64,000 nucleotides of DNA from Leptodontidium sp. MPI-SDFR-AT-0119 (Eukaryota; Ascomycota; Leotiomycetes; Helotiales; Leptodontidiaceae). Below are positions 45,271-58,085 of the stretch, in pieces (the stretch's first letter is position 1; each line of letters starts with the position of its first letter). The position numbers and the translations under genes were made by a program. Below the pieces are notes generated by a model that was not told where the DNA came from, ran no database searches, and worked only from the letters and a program-made list of their open reading frames with translations. The stretch spans positions 1-64,000 of the forward strand of contig JAHLEZ010000037.1 in NCBI GenBank assembly GCA_020726505.1, written 5' to 3'.

Positions 45271-45575
45271 TGTTACGGCTGGCAAGAGGTTAATACGGCA
45301 AGTTAACTCTAGCTTTATATTTAGGCCTAAATCTACGCTCAGAATTGAGAAAAAAAGACAAGGAGGAAAGGAGAGCTCTCTGTAAGAGAAAGCTCGAGTA
45401 TAAATACATAAAGGACCCTCCTAATAAGGCCTAGCGTAATCGAACGCTATTTACATTAATATATTATATACTCGCCACTTAGTCTTCCTTATTAGGCTTA
45501 GCGCCGTCGCATAGCCAGCGATACTACGAGCCCGTGTCGGTTAGAATACGAGGCGTATTATAAGTCGTAATATTA
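45271..45575 (-). repeat. Gypsy 3' LTR (probable)
   Basis: Starts TGTTACGGCTGG on the plus strand and ends CGTAATATTA directly before a run of 18 C. The ends form an imperfect inverted pair (TGTTACG/CGTAATATTA), as expected for a RIP-altered LTR. About 305 bp; no second copy was found in the window, so the 5' LTR is missing or lies elsewhere. Confidence 0.6.
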
Positions 45576-45593
45576 CCCCCCCCCCCCCCCCCC
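45576..45593 (-). other. Homopolymer polypurine tract (18 G on the minus strand)
   Basis: Eighteen C on the plus strand, immediately inside the LTR. Position and strand fit the polypurine tract that primes plus-strand DNA synthesis of a minus-strand Gypsy element. The length of the run may be affected by sequencing. Confidence 0.6.
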
Positions 45594-47400
45594 TTTTAAA
45601 AAACTACGTTCACGTAGTTATAATTATAATTATATTGTCTTTTAAGTCGTTATAGTCGTCGATACCCGCGTTATAAGCCTCTAGCCACTTTAAGAGAGCT
45701 CTCGGCGGGCCCTTAACGTTAAAATACTTTAAGTAGAACCGTTTAATTAATACGAAGTTATTATAATATTTAAGTATAAGTATTACTTTAAGTCTTCGTC
45801 GGCGCTTAGTTACTTAATATAATAAAATAACTTATTTTATATAACTTTAAAGCTAAGAATACTTTTAATTTCTTACTTGTCTTACTTAAGTAATAACTAA
45901 ATAAGTGCCGGCGTAACTTTAGCTTGCCTTAATAAGGGGTTATCGACGTACTTATAAAGTAAGTGCGAGTAAAAGACGAAGTAAATTAACTAGTCTTCTA
46001 GTAACTTAACTCTCTAACTCTCTCTTTCTTTAGTAATTACTTTAATAAGGCTATATTACGTATTAGACAACTTCCTTAAAGTTAATTAATGTTTTAGTTT
46101 TAAGTATTAATTAATATTAAGTCGTTAACGTCTTAATTAATAGCGCGTCACTTATAATTTATTAGTCGTTTTATTTTCTTTTATTAGTCTTTTAAAGACG
46201 ACTATATAACTTTTATAACTTCCTTTATTTATAAAGCTACTTATAGAGCCTCCTCGTAGTTAAGTTTCTTTATTATTATAATTAGCGGCTTTAAGTTAAC
46301 TAAGTCCTAGGAAGTCCTTAACTTAATATTATTAAGTAATTAGAAAAGAGATAAGCGGCCTAAGGACTCGTATAGTAACGTCAATTAAGCGATATTTATA
46401 ATTAATAAGAAGTCACTTTAATTATCTTAATAGTAATAGTAAAAGGGACAAAGCCATTATTTAATATATTAGTTCGTTACTTCTATTTAGCCGTTAACGT
46501 TTAAGTTATACGTTATCGTAAGCTTTACTTTAGTTCTAAAGATATAATAGTACTCTTTCTAAAAAGAGGAAATAAACTAAAGTCCTTAATCTAAGATAAT
46601 AAAGTCTAATATATTAAAGTATTAAGTTTAATAAACGAGAAAGAAAATAATTATACTTTTAATTATAATTATATTATTATAAAGTATTAAAACTAATTTC
46701 TTAAATAAGCGATTAATAGTAACTATAACGAAGTTATAGCCGTACTTATTTAATAATGACTTTATAAAGTCTGTTATAAAGTAGTAGTACAACCGAGCTG
46801 AGATTAATAAGGGGTATAAGAAGTTAAGGGTCTTATTTTTATAAGCTTTTTGTCGAAAGTTATTAGTATTTAACTAAGGTTCGATACCTGATATTAGGGT
46901 AATAAAGAATATAATAAGTGAAGTTTAATTAAGCATATTCTGTGTGTCCCTTTTATATAAGAGGGAAAGTTACCTTAAATATATTAAGTACTTAACCTTA
47001 TAACTTATATAAGTATTACTTATACAAAACTAAGAGGTAAGGTATAAAACTAAGCTTTATTAGGCTAGGAGAGACGACTATCTTTAGGAGCTACTAGAGT
47101 AAGAGAATGCCCCTTAGTTAAGGCTATCTTAATATTAGTAACTCTTCTTTTATTAAAAGAAAAACTCTCTTACTTTCCTTTTTCCTCTTTTATATAAAGT
47201 ACGCGTAACTTAGCGTATTATCTTTAGCTTCTTTTCTCCCTTTATATAAAGCACGTGCCTTGTGTGACTTTAGCTCGTTATATTAAATAGTAACTACTTT
47301 AAGAAGGAAAAACTTTATTCTTTCCTTATACGTCTCTCGTTAATTAGTTATTAGCTTTTCTTACGTATAAAAGAGATTTTTTAAATTCCCTCTTTTTTTT
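45594..47400 (-). pseudogene. Ty3/Gypsy integrase-side fragment, RIP-mutated
   Basis: Minus strand. Near 46450-46750 are degraded Gypsy integrase landmarks: a segment aligning with the LP..IVSDRG..FVS.FW core (YIRLYYLRLRTLVYFLF) and a NVNG-stop-IEVTN segment aligning with TDGQTERTN. Left of it would be the integrase C-terminus (KYFNVKGPPRALLKWLEAYN near 45660-45740). The 5' portion of the element is not recognised. Confidence 0.6.
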
Positions 47401-47446
47401 TTCTTCTCTTCTTCTTTAATTAATAGTAATAATAGTAGTAATAATT

Positions 47447-47773
47447 GTCGGTGCAGTACCGGTTCATGTACTACGCCGCAAGTGTGAATATATTGTGGGA
47501 GGGACGAACCCTAATCCACACAACAAGAGGGTAACATGTAGCGAGCCACCAGGGGAGATTTTAGGCTCTATAAATAATAGATTAATTAAATCTAAAGATA
47601 TTACATATCTAGAGAGTACGAATTAGTAAAGGAGGGGAGGGAAAAGGTTTTAATAAATAAAATATATCTAGTGTTACGTTCTTAACGTTTTATAGTTAAG
47701 TGTTAGCTCCTTATATATACGAAGGACTAGCCCAGTCATGTGACAAACGAAATTAGCGGCTGTCCCCGCCACA
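47447..47773. repeat. Candidate solo LTR
   Basis: About 327 bp beginning TGTCGGTGCAG and ending CCCCGCCACA (TG..CA), with GC content and TG/CA frequency well above its surroundings. Flanks ATAAT and ATATT are similar but not identical, so a target duplication is uncertain. No partner copy seen. Confidence 0.4.
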
Positions 47774-48381
47774 ATATTTAAAATGCGAGTATAACGACAG
47801 AGTAATAAATGTGTGGTTTAAAATTTATATTAATTTTAAGAGAGTGCGAGGAGAACTAAACTATATATTACGAAACCCTACTAAATCTCTACTAAAACTA
47901 GTCTAGCTAAGCTCTGACCCCTAACTTTAACTTGTATTCCCTTTTCTAAATTAAAGTATACTTATATAAGGACTTATAAACTAATATAAGTAAAACTTCT
48001 TTTAGAAAAACTATTTTTAATACACGTAAAAGTAAATAACGAGTAATATATAAGAAATAACAAATAAAATAATAGAGTATTTAATAGCGTCTAATCTTGA
48101 TCTAATAGTGTCCTGAAAGTGCCCCGAAAGTAGTCTAAATATAACGAGATACCTTAGCGAAGTTAAACGAGAACTAATAATAATAGGAACCCTTAGTATT
48201 ATTAACGTAATAAATATATATATGTCGCCTCCTCTTTAAAGGTTTAAAATCTCTTTAGTAAATATATATATAATAACCGTATATATATTACTCTTTAATC
48301 TTTTTAATTCGTTTAATATAACTTAAAAACTAACATTTCTAAGAAGATTATATTAAATTAAATAAACAATCTAAAGTAAGT
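47774..48381. other. AT-rich sequence, unidentified
   Basis: RIP-like AT-rich sequence left of Copia-3. Because Copia-3 inserted here (ATACT duplication), it originally joined the sequence now at 55517 onward. No coding motif found. Confidence 0.4.
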
Positions 48382-48386
48382 ATACT

Positions 48387-48602
48387 TATCACGTAGAATA
48401 CTGAGGGGGTAAAGAAGTGAGAATTAGTGAAGTAGTGGGGAGTATAAGATTAATTGAGAAGTGCTCTGCCCTCTTGTTAAGAGGGGGAAAGCTAGCTATA
48501 TATATAAAGTAAGTAAGTTTAGCTAGTTGTAAGTATATAGGAAGCACACTTAGCCGTTTAGTGGGCTCGCGTAAGAGGTGCCGCTAATTATATACTGTAA
48601 CA
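48387..48602 (-). repeat. Copia-3 3' LTR
   Basis: 216 bp; pairs with 55296-55511. Starts TATCACGTAG (TG to TA change by RIP) and ends ACTGTAACA. Confidence 0.9.
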
Positions 48603-49960
48603 CACCCCCTAGTTATAAAGCGACTACGCTAGGCTAAAAGAAGACGAGAAAATAACATTTAATAATATAAGAGTTTATTTTTATTTATAAATTTTCCTTT
48701 AATAATAATAACTTTAACGTTAACTTTAACTTTAACCTTAATAATAATAATAATAATATCTTCTGTAAGTTAAGTAGTGTTCCCTTAGTGTAATAATTAA
48801 AGTCGAAGAGTCGGCATTTAACTAGCTAATTGTGAGACTAAATTTATAAGGGCTAACTATAATAAATAAATCTCTTTTAACGCTAGTATTATTTCGGCTC
48901 GTGTCCCCGCCGGCCTCTCCTCTCTTGCCGCCGCCTCTGAGCGCTCTATTATAATTAATATACTCGCGGATATTTAAGAGTATACTTTAAATAATATTTT
49001 AAGTTAAATCCCCCCCCCTTTTTCTTTTTTAAGAATTCCTTTCCCTTAAGGTTAGAGTTTACTTACTTCCTTTATAGAGTTAAGTTCTTCTTTCGCCGGA
49101 GGCTAAGGAGAGCCCTTTGCGGCCCTTATTACACTCTCTTCCTTTATTAGCTCTACTAGCTCTTTTAATAAGGCCGCCGAGACTAAGAAGAAGAAGTTAG
49201 TTTTTGTTACTAGTACACGCCACGCGGTGCCTTATTAGTATTATACTCGTTTAGCCCTTAATAATAAGAAGGGTAAAGATAGTTCGTTATTTAGCGTTTA
49301 CTAAGAGAATATTACCGGGCGTAGTACTTAATACTTTCGGTACTTTTTTAAGCACAAATGTCTCCCTTACTTTATTAAGGTAGCTCCTTTTACTACTTGT
49401 CTTATTAAGGCGATTAAGGCCGACGAGCCTTAAAGCGTAAGTAATTATAAGAACTCTTTTATTAAACTCGTTAACCTTAGAAGTTTCTTAACTAATATTA
49501 AGTTACTCTCTAAATAATTCTAAAGCTAAAGGAGGACGGGCGCTTATGAGTAGTAGTAATGTACTTTTAGGGCTTAAGAACCTTATAAATAATAAAGTTA
49601 CCCCTTATATTTACGTTCTTGTATTACGTTACGTTATTTTATATAAGGTAAGGCTTAAAAACCCTTAAATAACTAAGTTACCCCTTGTATTTACTTTAAG
49701 AGGTTTAAATTCCTAGAAATAGCCTTAGTAATAATAAAGGGCAGATTTTGAGGGCTAGTCACCTTAATAATACTACTTTTAACAAAAGAAACTTAAAGTG
49801 AATATTATAACTATTATAATATACTTAAAATAAGTAATAAAAATATAAGAAATAAAGGAAATATATAATTTAAAAGAATATAAGTTAAATTAAAAGGAAG
49901 ATTCATAAAAGGAAAATTAAGAGAGCTATAAAATAATAGAGATTTACACTTTAACGTCTT
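48603..49960 (+). pseudogene. Opposite-strand accessory region of Copia-3
   Basis: Collinear with 36440-37780: AAT-rich tract, an eroded tRNA-like segment near 48783 (A-box side kept, B-box side lost) and the degraded Cys-rich ORF near 49180-49560. Here the frame reads ETKKKKLVFVTSTRHA, KKGKDSSLFSV, YFRYFFKHKCLPYFIKVAPF and LIKAIKADEP. It keeps a Cys (KHKCLPY) that is Tyr in Copia-2, while Copia-2 keeps a Cys (NVCREN) that is Tyr here, so both were Cys before RIP. Confidence 0.6.
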
Positions 49961-52900
49961 TAAAGTTTAAAAGAGCTTAGAAATAATCGAATTATTAACA
50001 AGTAAGGTTCTTAGTAAGTCTATTAGCCAGTATCTTTATTATAAATAAATAAGTAATCTTAAAAGTACCCTTAAAGTACTTTTAACGAAGCTATATATTT
50101 TAAATATTAACGTAACATAACTTTATTATAATTTACTCGCCTTTATTAATAATTAATCAAATTGTTTATTTATTATTATAATAAATTTTCTAAACTTTTC
50201 TTAAGTTAAGAAGAATCTTTATAAATAGCCTTTTAAGCGTTATTATTGCCTTAACAGTTCTTTCGACTCTTAGTAACTCTACTTTAGTAGTTAAAGTAAT
50301 AACTATAACTTATAAACTAGCTTTTTAGTTAAAAACACCTCCGAAGAAAGTAGTAATAAAGTCTTAAGATAATCGTCGAGTCTCGGCATCGTTAACAAAA
50401 GAAGTATTTAAGGTAATAAATAACTGAATTTCTTATTATTTTATTAAGTACTAAATAACTAAGTATTAAGTGCTTTAAAGGTATTTAATAGTTTAATTTA
50501 CAGCCTTAATATACTCTTCACTTAGATTTATTAAGAAGTAAAATAATCGCGAAGTTACGTATATAATATTAAGTCTAATAAGAATTACTAAGTAAAGTAC
50601 TAATCTGACTTTTTCTTAGTACTCTTTCACTCGACTAAAAGGAGTAATACCTTTGTACTTAGTAAGCTCGATTCTTAGGAGTAGTATACTCCTTAGTAAA
50701 AATGTCGTTAGACTAAATTTATTAGCGATTTTCTCGATATATATATCGTAAGTAAAAGAGATCGTTCTTTATACTTAATTCCTAATAATCTTAACTCTAA
50801 GGAATTAGTTTATTATCTCTATTTCGCGAAGTTTATATACTTAATAAATTTTAGTAATTATAGCTTTAATTAAAGTGTGATTGTCTTTATAATAAAGAAC
50901 TAAAGTATTATTTATAAAGAATAATATAAATATCTTTCTCTTTTAATCGAAAAACATATAAGGTTCTTCTTTACTTACAATTAAATAAAGCTATATAAGA
51001 GTCTTAGTAAACTCCTTATATTATAAGAAAAGAGAGTCCCTTATACTATATAGTGCTTAATTAACTTTAACGTATAAGCTATAAGAGTAATAGCCGTCTA
51101 ATAACTAGTATAAGACCGGTGGCGAATCTTTAGTCTAAACCGTATTAATAAATGTGTTAATAACGTCGAATTGCCGTATTTATAAGTCAAAATACGCGGC
51201 TAAAGTTATAGCTAGTCGAAAGCTCTTTAATATAAGGGTTACAGTGTATATTAAAAGTATAATAACTTTATTTTAGAAATCGCCTCGTATAACTAGCCTT
51301 AATCGGCATTAAGAGATATAACTATTTAGAGCCTCTTTATAAGTAAAAACTTATATTAATAGCACAAGCTTTATTAATTTAGCTTCGGTTTCTTTCACAA
51401 CTCTTTAATAGTCTTTAAATTTTAAGTTTTTAATTTCGAGCTCGGCGTCAGCCTTAAACTGCTCTCTAAATTAATAGTTTACTAAATCCTTCTAGGACTT
51501 TAGTTCCTTAGGGGCATTTTTCTAATAAACTCGAGGTAACTCCATTTTTAAAGTACTTAAGTTAAAGTCTAGTACTAAAATCTTTTTTACTTCCTTTAAT
51601 TTAAGAAGAATTACTATAAAAATCACATTATATAACGTAATAAGCTCTTTATCTCTTTAATTTTTAAATAAATAAAGAGTTATAAAAGAAGTATTAAAAT
51701 ACTTAGGGATTACTTAACTAGAATCGATTGTTTCTGTGTTTTATATTATTTCTATAAGACTTATAATTACTAGAATTAATAAGTTGACTCTAGCGATTTA
51801 ATTACTCTTACGTTAACTATATACTCCTTTTCGTAGTAGTTTACTTACTCTTAACGAAGCTCCGGCGATTCGATTACTTTTGTGTTAAGGCTGTGCTCTC
51901 TTTAGCTTTAACTAACGCTTTTTCTTAATTAAAGAGGCCTCTTTAATTCCGATTTACTTAGTCGGTTTATTTTTACTTAATTTTATAAGAGAGGCTTTAT
52001 TTGCGGCGAGCTTTATAAGCTCACTTATATACGTAGGGGCTTTATTTATTATTTAAATAAGGGCTTCTTTTATTATAATAAAGGGAATATATACCGGAAT
52101 TACTACTTATAAATAAGTACGATTCTTTAATATAATAGTTACGAGTATATTAGCGCTCTCTTTAGGCGGAAGTATACTTGCACGAGGTAGTTTATTTATA
52201 GTTAAGTCCGTAGGAGGTATTTAAGAGACACTAAAGCTTTAAACTAAAGGTAGTGTACTCTTTAGAGACTAAAGTCTAAGATTTCTTTAAACTTATAATA
52301 AGTTTACTTTCTTTATTACCCCCGAGTTTAGGAGGCTAAGAGCACTGCTCGGCTCTTCGAGAGCTCTAGTTTTTATTAAGTCTATATTAAACACTCTAAT
52401 TTCCTCAAGGATTAATTTAACGTCTTAAATCTCGTCTTCTTTAATAACTTCTATTACGTCTTTAGCTTTAAAAACGAGCTAGCCGGCCTGTTTCTTATAC
52501 TTAGCTAAGTTAAAGAAGACGTTTTCGTCGAAGGTCACATTCTGTAAGATAATGACTCAGTGTAAAATTAGTACTTAAATCTTATATATATTACTAGTAA
52601 CGTAATTAATAAAATAACTAATATAAGCTTTAAGGAACACCTTAAATACTTGTTTATTACTTCCTACTTTTTAATCCTTAATTAAAAAGTAAGCTCGCGA
52701 TTCATAAGTATATATCTTATTTTAGTCCGGCCAAAGGTCTATAATTAATTTCTTAACTATAATTAAGTCGTAAAAGCGGAAATAACCGCGAAATTAAGTA
52801 TTAAGGGTCTCGTTAAGCGATTTCTAGCCTCGACTCTCTAACGGGCTTATATTATATAAAAACGCTACTACTTAAGTAACTTTTAACTAAAGAGCTTCCG

Positions 52901-55260
52901 GGAGGCCTATAGTTACTTACATTATAATTAACTTTTTAATGATTTCTTTTCTAGCGCGCTCCGAGAGACTATTTAATTCGTGAATATAAGTTAGACTTAA
53001 TTCGACTTAGATACCTTATTATTAAGTCCACTTTTAGTATTTTAATATGCCTTAAGGGGAGATTATAACTCTCTCGTTATCGTGCTTTAAAATATAAATA
53101 TAAAGGCTATACTTTTGTTTAATTTAATTATTAATAAATTATAAGATTTCTAATATTACTATTAATAATTTATTTAAAATCAGGAAAACAAGGATTTTTA
53201 TTATACTTGTCTTTAATAACGAGTAATTAATTAAAGCCGTCATAACTAAAGTCGTAGTCGAAAAGGTCTTATATAAGTCTCTAAAATAATCGTAGAGATA
53301 CGTTTTTTAAGGGCCTTTGAGAATTAATATTTATAACTCGAGCTATAGAGTAGTACTTATATTTAACTTTACTTATTCCCTCGATTTTGACGTTTTTAGT
53401 ATTCTCTATTAATATATAAAAAGCCTTAGGGCTAAGGTGCCTTACTCTCGTATATTATACTTTTTTTAAATCTATACGTAGCTTAAGGTAATCTCTCGAT
53501 CTCCTAAAGGGTCTTAATATACGCGTAAGGGTAAAATATAATAATATATTAATATTACTTAATAAAATAAATAGAAGAAGGTAATTTAAAGTGTCTTATA
53601 TTTAAAGAAAACTAGTTAATACTTCCGAACTAAAGTGCGTATAATATTATTATTAATAGGCTCCTTAAAACGTAAAGTTACGTCAAAACTATTAATTTAT
53701 AGCCCTACGTTTAAGAGCCTTACTTCTAAGATAATATTAATATAAAAACCTTTAATAACTATTATATTCGTGAGCTTTAAATCGATTATACCTCCTGGAG
53801 TAATAAGCGCGTTCTTTAAAAAAACGACGACCTCTATTAATAACAAGTAAACTAAATATATTAGCTTTTATTATATCTTTATAACTTAAAGGAATAAAGG
53901 AGCCTAAGACTAATAGAAACTTATTATTAATTATATATATAACCCTGTAGTTGTCGAGAAGAGTACTTTAGTAGAGCAGATGTCGGCCGTTATTAAACGC
54001 GAATATATTAAGGGTCTAAAGAGTTAAAGGGTCTATAGTAACGTATATAATCTTTAAAATAAGTCTATTAAAGGTTTTAGAGATCTTAACTCTTACCTTA
54101 CTCGGCTCTTTAATTAAAACAGTCTTACATAAAGTACTTTACTTTAGTTTATTTACTTCTTTTTAAATAAGCACGGCTTAATTAAGAGTTACTTAGTACT
54201 TTCTAGTAGTTTAATTATAAAGTGCAGCCTTAAGACGGTTATAAGTAGTCGGTTTCTAATAGTATTTAGAATTTAGATCTAAGAAAGCGATTATATAAGG
54301 GCACTTGTAGTGCTCTTTATTTCGTCTACTGCTAAGGGTTATAAAAATGCCGTTTCTAAGGTAAAGGCCGTGCTTTTTAGTAGATTTTACGTATTTTATA
54401 ACTTACTAAAATTATAATTTATAATATAATAAGAAGTATTTTAGTTCCCTGACTTCTGTCTAACTTTTAAGTACTTAATCTTTTATAATAAGCTCGTCTT
54501 TATAATTCTTAGTAAAAACAAAGTCTTATTTAGCTCTAATAGTGTTTAAGAACCTTTTTATAATAAAGGGTCCTAAAATGAGCTTAGAACCGGCTATTTT
54601 GTACTCGTAATAAGACAGGAACTAATTTTGGTACTAAGTTATAATATTAATATGACCGTCGTAAGCTTATTATATTAAGAGAGAATAGGTTAATTCGATG
54701 TCGCGTAAGTTAGTGGCCTTAAAGGGGGCGTAATACTAGCGAAGCTCCCGTACGATCTTCTAAATAATATAAGTGCGCTCGTTAACTTAAGTCAAGGAAA
54801 TAATCTTAAAGAGTGAGAGGTTAATATAATTAATAACTTAAGTGTAAAGTTAATTATATTTAATAACTAAGTTACTTTAGTCGCTCTTCTTAATAATAAA
54901 AACCTTAAAGGCTCTATTATATTCTAATTCGACTACGAGAAAGAGTATTATTAGTGTATTAATTAATCGCTTTATATTTTTCTTTTAAAGAAACTCAGTC
55001 TCTATATTAAAGACTAGTAGATTTGTTATAAGAGACAGAATATTAAGTTTATTAGGGTCGACGAGTGACTAAAGGCCTCTATTATACGCTTAAGCCTGAA
55101 ATTCAGTGTTAAATTTAGTTTAGCCCTTTTAGTCCTTAATACGGTCGCTTTTAGAGTCGGCTATAGTTGATTTCTTAAGAATCGAGCGTAAGTGAAGACG
55201 TGCGGTAATTATTAAAAAGAGTAAAAAAGAAGATATAAAGTAGTATTTTATTAAATATAA
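49961..55260 (-). pseudogene. Copia-3 gag-pol, heavily RIP-mutated
   Basis: Minus strand, collinear with the Copia-2 pol. The RT region is near 50890-51080 and the pol C-terminus near 49980-50050. Stops are frequent in every frame. Confidence 0.82.
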
Positions 55261-55295
55261 ATTGTCGGGGCTCTAAGAGTTATATAGCTCTTAAC

Positions 55296-55511
55296 TATTA
55301 CGTAAAATACTAAGGGGGTAAAGAAGTGAGAACTAGTGAAGTAATAAGGAATATAAGATTAATTGAGAAGTACTTTGCCCTCTCGTTAAGAGGGGGAAAG
55401 CTAGCTATATATATAAAGTAAGTAAGTTTAGCTAATTATAGGTGTGCAAGAAGCACACCTGGCCGTTCAGTGGGCTCGCGTAAGAGGTGCCGCTAACTAT
55501 GTACCGTGACA
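55296..55511 (-). repeat. Copia-3 5' LTR
   Basis: 216 bp; starts TATTACGTAA, ends ACCGTGACA, and is followed by ATACT. Confidence 0.9.
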
Positions 55512-55579
55512 ATACTCTTTAGAAATAGTTTAATAAGGAAACAATATATTAATTAAAAATAGTGTTTATACTAATTTTC

Positions 55580-56330
55580 ACAAGAGCGCTCGACCTCGCC
55601 TACCGCAAATATTATATTTAATACGTCCGCCTTATCGCAAAGAACTCGTCTTACGAATGTTCCTTTAATAACCTTAAGAGTAAGAAATGTGCGTATTATA
55701 TAATAAAGAAATCCCGGTGTAACTTAATAAGTACTCTTATTTCTTTTTTTAATTTAAATTATATCCGAATCACCGCCGAAAGTACTCCGGTTATATAGGT
55801 ATTAATATATAATAAATCCCTTAGTTTATAGCCGAGGAGTACCTTCGTTTAGTTATTACCCTCGAGGCGAAAGATAAAGAAGCTATTATTACTGCCGCTA
55901 AATTAATTAATTTAGTATTATTAATCGCCGCCGCTAATACACTAAAGACTACTAAGGAGTTATTATTAGCGTTATTAAAAGAAACTTACACTATACGCCG
56001 GGAAATCGCTAGCTTAGTTAACTCGTAAGTAGTAAGTTAATCCCCTTATTCCTTTTTAATATTAAGGCTCCTAAGTATTAATAATTTATATAATAAGAGA
56101 CAATACTAGTCTTAAACCGGCTCCTTACTATCGTCTCCTCTACTACTACTAAGCGTAGTAAGGAGGACGGCAGTAAAAACGATCCTTTTATTAAGCGCCC
56201 CCGCCGAAGTCACCGTTATAACACGAAGGAGGAAGACGAGGAACTTCTTTTAGATATTTATAAGTAAGGGATTCGGCCCTATTTTAAATTAGCTTTATAA
56301 TAAGTTTTTCGTAATAGTACTTTCTTTATA
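55580..56330 (+). pseudogene. RIP-degraded ORF with a Cys cluster and Myb/SANT-like segment
   Basis: Plus-strand remnants in order. First is a Cys cluster LIAKNSSYECSFNNLKSKKC followed by KKSRCNL (about 55640-55730). Next is an Ala/Leu-rich helical segment EYLRLVITLEAKDKEAIITA .. TKELLLALLKETYTIRREIA (about 55840-56030). Last is RRSHRYNTKEEDEELLLDIY followed by GIRPYFKLA and VFRNSTFFILLYKS (about 56195-56345), which matches the spacing of a Myb/SANT domain (W..EED..LL.....G..W..IA..F..RT). Stops and changed Trp codons fit RIP. Function unknown; it could be a transposon accessory protein or a duplicated host-like gene. Confidence 0.5.
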
Positions 56331-56700
56331 TTATTATATAAAAGTAACCCCTTATAATAAGACTAATAGTTCGTCCTTATTAAAGTATTATTATAAGGCC
56401 ACTTATTAGTACTTTAAATTAATGGGTGTTTAAAACTAAATCGAGTGTGTTTCTGACTTCGTAAATTAATTAAATATAAAAATAATTATAAGTAATAAAT
56501 TAATAAATAAGAGTTATAAGGAAATATATAAAAAAAATCAACGAGTATAAGAAACTCCTCTATTACTAGTCTAAATCGACTCTAGTTAATTATTAAACTT
56601 AACCCTTTATTTTAATAATAAAGATATTAATATTAATAAAATCCTAAAGAGCCTTATTCGAAGCACTCTTTATTATAGCGTTAATAAGATTATTGGCGCT
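56331..56700. other. AT-rich spacer
   Basis: No motif found. May contain the missing 3' LTR of Copia-4, which I could not identify. Confidence 0.35.
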
Positions 56701-58085
56701 ATTAATCCATCGAACCTCCGTTAACTCTTTGCGCTTGTATAATTAACGAATAGCTATAATATTAATTATTAGGCGCTTCTCTTTCGTTATATTAAGTTTA
56801 ATAATATACTTATAAAGGGATAAAGAATTTGTGTAAATAATAGTAAGAAGACGTGAGATGTTAAGCTTATTAATTATTATATTAATAATAATATTAAGGG
56901 AGATTAATATATTAATGCCAACTATTATAATATATAACTCCGATGCGAGTATTATACAAGTTACTCTCTTATATTTTATTAAATTAGTATATACGATATT
57001 ACCAGTCAAAGTGAATTACGCATTCCCTATTATTTTAGTACTGATTACTAATACGAAACTTATTTATAAACTTAAGTATTTATTATTAGTAAAAGAATCG
57101 TTTATAAAAACGTAGACCTTCGTAAACTATAAGTTAACTAGTACGTATCGAAGTCCCCTCTCTAAGTTATTTATTTACTATTTAAGACGTAAGTTTAAGG
57201 CCTTAATATCGTCCTTTGTCAAATCTTAATATTACGTTACAACTAAGAGGTTAAATATTACTTCCGGCTAATATATAATAACAAGATAAGCTACACGAGC
57301 TCGCTATTCTTTATAAGCCTTCTTATAATCCTCCTTCCTTACGTTAACTAGCTCTAGCCTTACTCCTTAACCCTTCTAAAACATATAGAGGTTGTCTCTG
57401 TCTATAATAATAATATACTTATTAAACATAATAGTTTCAGTAAAGAGTAATACCCGTATTGGCTTTATTATAAAACCGGCCTTAGTAATCTCATTCTATT
57501 CTCTTACTAAGAAGTCCTTATTTCTCAAAATTAAGGTATCATTTATTTATATCCTTACGATTTTAAAGTCATAGCTTTCCTTAGTACTAATTAGTAAGTA
57601 TAAGTCGTATATTAATATCTCTATTTATAAGTTCTTTACATAATATTTATAATACGTATTAAACTAATAGTTTCTAGACTTAAGTATACTGTATAACGAT
57701 AGTATTATTATAAATACTATACTAAGAAGGAAATCCTTAGTAATCTTTTTTAGTGGTTATATAAAAATAAAAATGTCCTAGAAAAGCCTTGTCTTTGCCT
57801 AAACGTAAGCTTAAGTAATATCCTTAATAACTAAATAGGATTCGGACTAGTTTCGGAGGTAATTCAAGTACTTAATAGTAGCGGCTAAAAATATAAGTAA
57901 TTATTAACTAAATCGTTAGATTATTAAAGACTAAGTTAAAATTTTTCTTTTTCTTTTGTTGTTAAAGTATTAAATTACTAGTCTTAACTTCTTATATAAA
58001 GCTAACGTCTCTTTGCCTTTAACCTTATTTACTATTCTTAACTTAAAGATATAGTGACCTCTTACTTTAAGGTTATCCTTATATA
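56701..58085 (-). pseudogene. Copia-4 RT/RNase H part
   Basis: Minus strand. Recognisable: EDYKKAYKE-stop-RARVAYLV near 57275-57340, a damaged form of a QRARGAYIA-type segment in Copia pol, and IVYTNLIKYKRVTCIILASELY with TNSLSLYKYIIKLNITKEKRL at 56743-57009, the RNase H-side segment (ASELY; TDS.SLY..L..L...KEKRL). This Copia differs from Copia-1 and Copia-2/3. It is interrupted at 58086 by the DNA transposon. Confidence 0.75.

Larger units (their letters stand above)
48387..55511 (-). mobile_element. Copia-3: sister copy of Copia-2
   Basis: 7.1 kb with 216-bp LTRs (48387-48602 and 55296-55511) flanked by ATACT (48382-48386 and 55512-55516). Aligns with Copia-2 over its entire length; differences are mostly C/T and G/A. 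Minus-strand pol with many stops, the same accessory region on the opposite strand, and a purine tract next to the left LTR. Confidence 0.92.

Noticed and set aside
45077..45575. Treating the MITE and adjacent LTR as one element
   Set aside because: The MITE has its own exact TIRs and TA target at 45076-45268, and the LTR begins separately at TGTTACGG (45271).
56858..57115. Plus-strand 85-codon ORF rich in Ile/Leu
   Set aside because: Antisense to the Copia-4 RNase H region; the composition reflects AT-rich RIP sequence.
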